DNA from: Skeletonema tropicum | Taxonomy: Eukaryota > Bacillariophyta > Thalassiosirophyceae > Thalassiosirales > Thalassiosiraceae | NCBI GenBank assembly: GCA_037178625.1 | Contig: CM074132.1 | Location: forward strand, 682,001 to 746,000 | Reading direction: 5' to 3' | Length of the DNA: 64,000 nt | Position numbers and translations under genes: made by a program | Notes under the pieces: generated by a model | Told to the model about the DNA's origin: nothing | The model's input: only the letters and a program-made list of their open reading frames with translations | Databases searched by the model: none | In this document: positions 42,367 to 51,084 of the stretch, one piece after another | Layout of the letters: each line of letters begins with the position of its first letter | Position numbering within the stretch: the stretch's first letter is position 1

Positions 42367-44823
42367 CTAATCGTAACTGTGGTAGCCCCAGTTCAGGATT
42401 TTGTTCATGGCAGGGCCAAAATCCTTAATGAATAGTTCGTTGTCCTCAGCATACATGTCGACAAACTCTTTTGTCGACGCAGCCATCGGACAGAGTGGGA
42501 TGTCTTTTCCTTCAACACCTTCAATTTCAACGTCTGCCTTGGGGTGAGTTAAGCACATGACAAGACCTTCTACACCATCTTTGTCAGCCTGCATGTAACC
42601 TTCAAAGTCGTAAAGAAGTGACATATCTGAATTCGTCATGATAGGACCATTGTCAATAGGATCGATGTACCATTGATGTCTGTTCGGGACAGGGTAAACA
42701 TTGTCCACCCTTTGAAGCTCCCAGACAAAATTTTTCATAGTCTGGTAGTACTTGTTGCTCAATACGTAATCATCTGCATTCTCGACCCATCCATCTTCCA
42801 GGCCAGGGTTGCCGAAGCCAGAGTTTTCTCTGCTGGCCGTCGAGGCCGAGTGGAAACCCATGACTGCAACCACCTCTCTTGGACTATGCATACCAAAATT
42901 TGAGGCAAAGAATTCAAGCATTTCATGATTCGTGAGGTCGTTGCTACACATGGCGTGATCTGTACCACCGTAGCCCTTCTCGTCTCCATCTGCGCAATTC
43001 TTGCGACCGATGTAATGAAGAGGAAAGTGGTGCCCATCACCTGGTACAGCCATGCTTAAAAAAAAAAAAAAATTAACGGAAATCTTAAAGTACGTCATGG
43101 TTGGCCCTCCAGGGGTTTTGGTACAGCCATGCTTGCCGCTTCGATGGCACAGATCGCCCACACGTCGGCTCGAGAGAGTTTCTTACTATACTTCTGAACC
43201 AGCGGGAAGATGCCTTCGATCGGCTCAATCAAGCCTCGGTTGTCGATGTTGTCCATATTGATACAACCATCGCATCTATCACCAACACAATCGTGGAATA
43301 CCATTCGAACGATTTTGGGAAGAAGCTCTCTTTCTGACGCCTCGATTAATTTGTTACAGTCTTTGCGAACGCCTTCAATATCAGTCTTGTAGTACTCGTC
43401 GCCATCCCACCCATCATCTTTCCAACCGGTGGGATGTGTTGGTGTTGGAGCAGAGACGGGCGGCGTGTAGGTGTAGCCTTCAGCCGAATCATCGGTTTTA
43501 GATTTGTTGGGCTTTTCAATGTGAGGATGACCTCCTGACCAATCGTCAGTCGTTCCATACCATCCTTCTTCACTGGATGAAGACCCTGATTTGCCTGTCT
43601 TTCCTGAGGAGGAGGACCAGCTGCTACTACTGGAACTCTGTTCATTTACAATAAAGATTTGGACAAAAGGTTAGAAACTCTGTACAAGATGTGTCAAGAT
43701 ATTAGACAAGCAAGGCATAAACAGACCAACTTACCCACGACGACGACGAACCACCCTTGCCTGATTTTGATTTCGATCCCTTTCCTGATTTCCCATGTGA
43801 GGATGAGCTCCAACTGCTAGATGAGCTAGATCTTTTTCCTGATTTTCCAGATGAGCTCCAACTGCTAGATGAGCTCGATCCACTCTTTCCTGATTTTCCA
43901 GATGAGCTCCAACTGCCAGATAAGCCAGATGAACCACTCTTTCCGGATTTTCCAGATGAGCTCCATGAAGACCCTGATTTGCCTGACTTTCCTGAGGAGG
44001 AGGACCAGCTGCTACTACTGGAACTCTGTTCATTTACAAAAAAGATTTGGGCAAAAGGTTGGAAACTCTGTACAAGAGTGTCAAGATATTAGACAAGCAA
44101 GGCATAAACAGACCAACTTGCCCACGACGACGACGAACCACCCTTGCCTGATTTTGATTTCGATCCCTTTCCTGATTTCCCATGTGAGGATGAGCTCCAA
44201 CTGCTAGATGGGCTGGATCCTTTTCCTGATTTTCCAGATGAGCTCCAACTGCTAGATGAGCTCCATGAACCACTCTTTCCTGATTTTCCAGATGAACTCC
44301 ATCCACTACTACCACTGCCCGATTTTCCACTCTTGCCACTTGAACTTGAGCGTGAGGGTGGTCCCCACCAGGGTTCTCCCCATCGTCCCAATCCCCAGCC
44401 ACCGTGCAATACTTCGGACTTTGATTTTCCTGATTTTGATTTTCCTGATTTGCTACTGCTACTACTCCAGCTACTGCTACTGCTACTACTCCAACTACTA
44501 CTACTACTACTCCAACTTGATGATGAACTACTCTTTCCAGATTTGCTAGAGGAAGAGCTCCAGCTTGAATAGGAGGATGATCCACCGCTCTTACTCTTAC
44601 CTGACTTTCCAGAGGAAGATGACCACCAAGATGACGATGATGATCCGCTCTTACCTGACTTGCCAGAGCTAGATGACCAACCGCTATCGTTACCAGATGA
44701 CGACCATCCACCCCATAATTGACGATGATGTAGGTGGGACTCCTCTTGATGAGATGCCAAGGCTGCTGCGACTGTAACTGCTGCAACTGCAACAAGTGTT
44801 GTTGCTGTTATCGACTTGACCAT
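42367..44823 (-). CDS. Silaffin-like Ser/Gly/Lys domain fused to haem peroxidase, three exons, broken by a retroposon
   Basis: Exon 1 is 44823-44122, exon 2 is 44025-43735 and exon 3 is 43637-42367. The start is a signal peptide (MVKSITATTLVAVAAVTVAA). Residues ~35-360 are Ser-rich with repeated SSSGKSGKSGS and Trp, including KxxK spacing (KSGK) like silaffins. Exon 2 is a duplicate of neighbouring exon sequence. Intron 1 has a GC donor (GCAAGT) where intron 2 has GTAAGT. The C-terminal ~300 residues are a plant/fungal-type peroxidase: RMVFHDCVGDRCDGC (distal Arg and His, about 442-446), SRADVWAICAIEAA, and VVAVMGFHSAS (proximal His). A 62-bp insert with a 15-bp duplication at 43043-43134 breaks exon 3. 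Without those 77 bp the frame is exactly 728 residues. Probably a former cell-wall peroxidase. Confidence 0.75.
43058..43119 (-). mobile_element. SINE-like retroposon, copy 2 (62 bp, 5'-truncated)
   Basis: The insert is bounded by a perfect 15-bp target duplication, GGTACAGCCATGCTT, at 43043-43057 and 43120-43134. On the minus strand it is the 3' end of the family (CCCCTGGAGGGCCAACC, then CGTTAA) followed by 15 T. Severe 5' truncation with an intact 3' end is what target-primed reverse transcription produces. The insert places a stop (TGA) in the peroxidase frame. Confidence 0.88.
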
Positions 44824-45761
44824 TGCTCCTGAATATCGCCTCGTTATCGATTTGAATTAAGTGTGAGGAAAGAGTTAGACTCCTAAGAAGTGGTAGTTTT
44901 GTGCGAAGATTATGTGACCTCGCTTGCACTTCGCTGTAGAAAGTTGTGCGAAAGTGGTACGTTCAAATAGGTTCAAATCTGATTGATACGCTTTAGTACT
45001 GATTCCAACCCATGTGCAACCATTTGATTTGCAACTTTCTTCCAGAAACCGCCAACAAGGCGCCATACTTAGGGATTCCGCGACCTACGATAGCTACGCA
45101 AGCAGAGAAGTTGGGCGGGTCTTCGTTGACTTTCTCAGTTTTGAAAGTTGAGACCGCTTCTTGTTAGAATGCCACATCATCCCCCACGCTGTAAGTAGGC
45201 CACTCTGCTAGTGGAAAAGGGAAAAGATACAAAACACGTCAAAAGATTAATTCAGTCCGGTCAATAGGCATACAGCTGCGGTTGAGGATCCAGGGTTTAC
45301 TTTGGAAGACAAACCATCTGACAATGAATTGAGACCAATTATTATGAAGCTTGCCGTTATCTATTGCAAGTCTAAGAATAGTTTACTCGCTCTGGAGCGA
45401 ATGCGACGCTGGTTCGTCGTTCGTCAATGCTTCAAAATGCGACAACGAGGTGGCTAGAAGCGCATAATATATAACAGGACGTCTGTTGGGGTGCAGGTGT
45501 AGTCAGCAAGCTGGAACGTGCGGGGTGTACTTCATTCACACACAGGCATGAGACATGATATAGATATAGTGTCTTTCTGATGATAGCTTACTTGTCGGTG
45601 TCGGCCCCCAAGGATGTTGATTAGATGATACGTTGGAAGCAGATGCAACGCATGCGGCAACTCACAACTATGTACATGACATTACTATTGTGCAAACCAT
45701 ATTAATTGTTTTAATCATTGCCCTTTTCATAGCAAAGCAACTACTACGGCTACGGGACTAC
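44824..45761. other. Intergenic, upstream of the peroxidase gene
   Basis: No gene is supported in this 0.9 kb. The proximal ~200 bases should contain the promoter of the minus-strand gene. Confidence 0.3.
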
Positions 45762-46016
45762 GGTCCGTTTCATCGGCTCCAGTACATATTTTCATCTCGA
45801 CAAACATTCAACATGTGAACTACCTCGATCGGAGATAACACTAAATGATGGAAACTCCTTCCGCACCCCAATGCTACACGATGTCTCGCCCAGGCCCCGG
45901 TGGTGTAAGCTCAGGGCACATAGCTAGGTAGGCTGGGGGTAGTCCTGGGGGTAGCTGGGGGGGTGATGCTCTCCCACAAATAATTTTCTGGCGGGAGCGG
46001 GATTTTGCCATAAATT
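45762..46016 (+). repeat. Duplicated segment, partner of 41510-41755
   Basis: Same sequence as 41510-41755, with an additional ~35-bp stretch (TGTAAGCTCAGGGCACATAG) inserted before GGTAGGCTGGGGGT. It ends near GGGATTTTGCCA. Confidence 0.8.
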
Positions 46017-46088
46017 ATCTAAAATCTAAAATGAAAAAGAATTTGGTGCACATCTGGCGCTGGAGGAGGCGATAGGAAGTCGGTGCTT

Positions 46089-46325
46089 TTTCCTCGTCCC
46101 TGCGGAAAAACGCCTAGCGCCTCGAATGTGTGTACGCACTGGCTATGTGAGAGAGAAGAGAAGATCACGAGACAAACAAACATGTAGAGTAGAGTAGGTA
46201 CTTATGGGACTCAGTCAATTTGCACACAAATTGGCAGTTGTCCTATTACTACTTACACTACGAGTCTAGTTAGATAAAACTAAGACTCCCTGAAAGTGTC
46301 TACTGATGTTTGTCAACAGACACTC
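46089..46325. repeat. 236-bp direct repeat, left copy
   Basis: TTTCCTCGTCCCTGCGGAAA to CAACAGACACTCC, identical by eye to 46649-46884. It ends in a small hairpin (AGTGTCT...AGACACT). The two copies flank a 320-bp piece of MpaB upstream sequence. Function and class are unknown. Confidence 0.85.
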
Positions 46326-46343
46326 CCTAGGGAGGGTAGGGTG

Positions 46344-46648
46344 GGAAAAAACAAATGTTGCCGTTGTCGATTGCGTTGATTTTATTAGCAAAGCACAATG
46401 GCATCATCGAAGAGCTCACTGCTCGCATTGAGAAGTGAGCTTTTGGCGTTCGACACAGAATTCTCCTTCGATCAGTTTCTGTGCAAGTCTCCCGCAATTT
46501 TTCTAATTTTCGGAATTTTGAACAATTTGCGGGAATCACCATTCTCAGAATCCTATCTTCGTAAACTCGTAGCAAAGGCTCATAGGTGCTACGCTAAGCA
46601 TCAACCACAATGACAAGCGTAAACAAATCTACGTCTACTGGTCGATTT
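46344..46648 (+). repeat. Copy of the MpaB upstream region (carries the empty MITE site)
   Basis: It matches 54072-54191 plus 54836-55021. The MITE present at 54192-54825 is absent here, and the target ACACAGAATT is present once at about 46454-46463. It breaks off at CTACTGGTCGAT, 38 bases into the MpaB coding sequence. Confidence 0.9.
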
Positions 46649-46884
46649 TCCTCGTCCCTGCGGAAAAACGCCTAGCGCCTCGAATGTGTGTACGCACTGG
46701 CTATGTGAGAGAGAAGAGAAGATCACGAGACAAACAAACATGTAGAGTAGAGTAGGTACTTATGGGACTCAGTCAATTTGCACACAAATTGGCAGTTGTC
46801 CTATTACTACTTACACTACGAGTCTAGTTAGATAAAACTAAGACTCCCTGAAAGTGTCTACTGATGTTTGTCAACAGACACTCC
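46649..46884. repeat. 236-bp direct repeat, right copy
   Basis: Partner of 46089-46325. It is followed directly by the 3' flank of the DIRS-like element. Confidence 0.85.
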
Positions 46885-47029
46885 ACACAGGTATGCTGAA
46901 ACTTGTGCAAAGCACGTAAGAAGATGTGCTGCGATCAAGTTCTGCTGAATGTGATCGGAGTGCGTCTAAAACTAGCCATTGAGTACACACAAGCATACGT
47001 GCAAAAAGAAAAAAATTTTACTTGAATTG

Positions 47030-48265
47030 TTAAATGTCTGTGTATGTGCCCATGAAGCTTGAATCGATTTGGTCTGCGGAATATGAAACATTTTGGGGTA
47101 GATTTGCAAGCTTAATAGAAATAGAAGCCGACTTGCTGAGAGAGTCAGAGTGTTGTTGGAGGATTTTATGTGTGCTTCGAAGGTATAGACGATAAGAGTC
47201 GCCTAACCATCCAAGTTGAATTTTGATGTAGTCACCATCGTGTCCTTGTTCGTGGAGGAGTACTGCTGCAGTCACGCGGAAAGAATGAGAAGAGAACTTT
47301 CTGATATCGGTTTCAGACATATCCGGGTATAGCTTTCTAGCTATGTTCTGTAAGAATGATGAGACATCATTCCCTGTTACATAACGCTTGTTGTTTTTGA
47401 ACTGGTATACAACGCAAGGAAGTGATTGACTTTGTCCAAGATTATTGGCTCTTCTCACTAAACGCACTGCGGCACGAACAGGACACATCTTCGGATTTTC
47501 TCGATCTGGGAGAACATGTTTCTTCTCACCATTTCGTCGGTTTTTTTGGACTTTGAAGGTGATATCTAACCGATCTATTCCATCAACTTCATTGGAATTG
47601 TATTCAATAAATTGATTACCATCTTTTCTGAAGAAGACAAGGTCTTGGCTGGATATTGCTTTGAGTGTCTCTTTTCCGCTAGGGAAGACATGATAATCGG
47701 GTTTTGAGTGAGATTTTTGACCGTATTCCGATAAGCGAAAGCCGAAGTATCTACTAAGGATTGCAAGATCGCAGAGACAGTATTCTTTTGACATAAAATC
47801 AGATGAAATCATTATCTCCAGCATTGCGGCAAAGAATTTCTCGTTTAGTGGGGAACGTTGTGTAGCGATGTTCTCTTGTTCCTCGTAGTTCTTCAAAATG
47901 GTGGCAGCCATACTATTCTTGTCATTGAAGTCGAAGGGATCAGGAAAGCCTCTGAGACTAAACAACTTTATCGCGGCACTTGCATATCCTTTGACAGTAT
48001 CGGACCTAAGTGAGTCTCTATTTTGGATATTTATGCCAAGAGATACCTCCTTTACAAAATGTGCCAAGGTACGGTCCCAACCAGGGCCTTGGCCTTGTCC
48101 GCAAGGGTCGGGTAGAAACTTTCTTCTTGCAAAAGCTAAGTAGAAAGCTTGCCTAGACCGCTCTGTTTCAATTGCCTTACTTCCTCCAGAGTTGGCGAAC
48201 TCTCTGTCAAGATGGTCTTCCAGAGCATCGAAAGCAGCAATGGACTCGGATGAAAAGTTCTGCAA
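47030..48265 (-). CDS. Tyrosine recombinase of the DIRS-like element
   Basis: About 411 residues. The C-terminal catalytic part contains KFSSHSFRVTAAVLLHEQG (His-x2-Arg box), then IQLGWLGDSYRLYLR, where the Tyr after GWLGDS is the likely nucleophile. An upstream Arg in RYFGFRLSEYGQKS fits box I. In DIRS elements this enzyme replaces the DDE integrase and inserts a circular DNA intermediate. The frame overlaps the end of the RT ORF by 130 bp in another phase. It has no ATG near its beginning (first candidate is TTG at 48265), so it is probably made by frameshift or another unconventional route. Confidence 0.85.
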   Translation of the reverse strand: MQNFSSESIAAFDALEDHLDREFANSGGSKAIETERSRQAFYLAFARRKFLPDPCGQGQGPGWDRTLAHFVKEVSLGINIQNRDSLRSDTVKGYASAAIKLFSLRGFPDPFDFNDKNSMAATILKNYEEQENIATQRSPLNEKFFAAMLEIMISSDFMSKEYCLCDLAILSRYFGFRLSEYGQKSHSKPDYHVFPSGKETLKAISSQDLVFFRKDGNQFIEYNSNEVDGIDRLDITFKVQKNRRNGEKKHVLPDRENPKMCPVRAAVRLVRRANNLGQSQSLPCVVYQFKNNKRYVTGNDVSSFLQNIARKLYPDMSETDIRKFSSHSFRVTAAVLLHEQGHDGDYIKIQLGWLGDSYRLYLRSTHKILQQHSDSLSKSASISIKLANLPQNVSYSADQIDSSFMGTYTDI

Positions 48266-50999
48266 TTCTGCAAAACGGGGTATTGCTGTTTGAGTGAATC
48301 GAAGAGGTCGGAGTATTTGAGGGAAGAATTGTTAGAAGACATTTTTGATTTGAGACGTGAAATAGCATCGGCGATTATGTTGTCTTCTCCAGCGATCCAC
48401 TTAGCGTTGATTCCAAGTGGTGAGTCCATGATAAGAAAACAGAATATGATTGCTAGTCTCCTCCCGATGATGGATTCGGTACAGAGACGGATCCATTTGA
48501 CTGAACTCATGTTGTCCGCACAGTTGAGTAGTATAGGATATGGATCATCTTCTGGAAAGTTCGATGTTATTGCTGTGAGCGCTGCTGCGTAATTGATGAT
48601 GATGGCCGTAAACTCCAATACGTTGATTCCAATTTGTAATGGGCCTGATTTGATGTATCGAATTGTACGCTGACAGATGTCATTTGGAAGTGGAACATGC
48701 CAGATGAATTTTAGCTTGATACTAAAGCCCCCCATTTCATCTAAACAAGAGTCACCGCAAGAGATAGCAAATGGGTCTCTTTCAACATTGTGGGCAATTG
48801 GTGAGTGCCAATTGATGCTTCTATCATCAAAGAGTTGAATGAGCACATCAAGTTCTTTCCGCATGGTCTTGACAATTGGGTACAGAGCTCGCGAGTGGTG
48901 CGGCATTTTTGCCACTCTAGATTTTGCATAGGCTACAACGTTGAGGTTGATATCTTCATCATAATTTGCTTCCCCATCTAATATCTTGTAAGAGGCTTGG
49001 CCCTTGACTACTTTGAGAAGGTCATTGAATTCCTTTGAGTTCGAGGCAAGTAGGGCTCTATTTTTTGTCAGTGCGTATGAGACTGAAGCGTAGAGATGTG
49101 AAATCAAATGGTATACCCATGGTACTGCTTGTGCAATGTGACCAATCTTTCCGATAAGTTTGCTAATCTCTGGGACATTGAATGTCTTTCTATACGCCCA
49201 ACCTTGCTGGTACAATAGGGAGCGTACGGTATCGAGATATTCTTCCGGGATGCCAACTGTAAGTGCTCTCGTATTCCATTTGAAGCCAAGGAGGACGCTG
49301 AGCCATGATACCCGATGACCGATCCACTTCTCCATTGATAAGTGATTTCGTCTCACGCTTGTATTGGGTCTGCCCATTATATTGAAGATGGCTTCGATGA
49401 GCGACGCAAGGAGGCGTTTGATATATCTCCGAATTGATACCAGCAAGGCGTCATCGACGAAGATCCCTGGCCTTGGTTGTAAGAATCGTCCTTGGGAATC
49501 GATAACTCCTGTGATCTTGGAACATTTTGCTGATCGTTGCAGTGAACCTGGGGGTGGATTTGGTGAATTAAAGTCCTCCCAATCAAGCAGGTCAAGATAA
49601 GACTTATGAATAGACTCGAGGTCCTTTTGGCTATTGAACTCAACCAAGGCCATCTTCTCAATAGCTTTTCGGAATGGCTCCCAGCAACTCGCTGATTCGA
49701 TATGTCCAAACACCATACTAGTTGCCAGGTGGTAGTAGTCTTGTAAGACGAATCCAAGGGCTCCACCTAGGTCAGGATGTGTTCTTGGCCACCGAAAACA
49801 CGCAGTAATATCACCAGCCGGGATGAAGATTTCTTCATTGGGGAAGCTCGCTCTCATATTGAGAATACTCTTCATGAATCGTTTCTGCACGTCGCCATAT
49901 GTAACTTGCATGATATCTTCTCGGGGAGCAATTCGATTCATCACAATTAGATGGGGAGCATTCCTTGGGATCGACGTTTCGTCCCAGACAACTCTGCCTT
50001 TACCATTCTTCGTAACTAAACCTTGGTAGTTATGACGGCAATAAGGAGAGAAACGTGGTATCCATTTCGACATTGGAAGAACATGCGAATTTCGATCCTC
50101 TTTGTTAATTGTTTTCCTGACTAGACCCTCATTGTTATCGATGGATGGTTGGTTCCCCATATCAAGTCGGGTAAGCTTGTTCTCTCGGGTTTCAACCCAG
50201 CTAAACTTCGATGGTACGCCTTCTGTGAGGACTTGTATCATTCTGTCTTCATCAGCAGGATCGACATGGCCATGGACATACGCTATTATTGATTTTGGGT
50301 CACGATTCTCTGCCGTGTATTCGCCTGACAAGTATCTGACTGCCACTCCTGGAATTAGGTCAGCTGCAATCATGAGTGCTGTGGCCATGTCTACTCTACG
50401 CTCATCAATTTGCTCCTGATCATTGTAATCAAGTCTTGGTAATTTCAATGGGGAGAAGTCAACTGTACGAAGCCGATGGACATCATTCACCATAGCATTG
50501 AAATCCTTGCTCAACGTAGACAATGTTTGTAGGACTTGATCCCAGTGGTGTGAGCTCTTGGTATTTCCCATGATAAATTCACTCTTCTCGTTGAAGATGT
50601 ATTTGGTAAGAACGAAGGCAGCTGATTCGAATGAAGCTTCGGTCTCATATGATTTGGAGGGTGATGGTTTCATTGGGTGGTCTCTGAAGAGGATGAGTTT
50701 ATTAGGAAGAGTAGGGAGAGGTAGTGGAGGCTTACCTTTTTTCGATGATACAATTGGATTTTTGAAAGGGGCGCCGAATTTTTCTTCATAGCTGTGCAGA
50801 ATAGCGTCCGTATCCTTCTTTGACTGACGCTTCATGGGGGCACCCTTCATTATAGACTTCACTAATAATCGATTGGGTTGGCTGGATTCCGGAACAATGT
50901 TTTGATAATTATGACCTTTTGAATCAAATACTATTTTACTATGAATCGCCTTCTCAACATTCATTGCAGCTCGATCCGTAACCTGGGTTAACATAAGAT
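48136..50999 (-). CDS. Reverse transcriptase/RNase H of the DIRS-like element
   Basis: About 950 residues, with an ATG at 50994. The RT core contains DITACFRWPRTHPDLGG (motif A), MVFGHIESASCWEPF, and PGIFVDDALLV, where FVDD replaces the commoner YxDD. The RNase H part shows LNCADNMSSVKWI and WIAGEDNIIADAISR, as in DIRS-type RNase H. An 85-bp GTTAGT...CAG intron (51084-51000) separates it from gag, and splicing puts both in one frame, so a gag-RT fusion protein is predicted. No debilitating stop is seen. Confidence 0.88.
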
Positions 51000-51084
51000 C
51001 TGATGCAAAGAGTGAATGAGCGTGGTTTGATCATCTATATAATATGTATACGAATGGAAAGATGAATAGGAAGGATGAACTAAC
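51000..51084 (-). other. Intron between gag and RT of the DIRS-like element
   Basis: GTTAGT at 51084 and CATCAG at 51000, 85 bp, the size of host introns in this window. Unspliced RNA meets TAG at once and ends gag. Spliced RNA reads ...DTQDLMLTQV straight into RT. This would allow gag-only and gag-RT products from one transcript. Confidence 0.6.

Noticed and set aside
43731..44795. Valine/His/Gln-rich ORFs (253 and 100 codons) antiparallel or shifted to the Ser-rich exons
   Set aside because: They are alternative frames of the Ser/Gly/Lys repeat and do not connect to the peroxidase domain.
46089..46884. The 236-bp repeats as terminal repeats of the DIRS element
   Set aside because: Both copies lie on the same side of the element and no copy was found beyond 53561.
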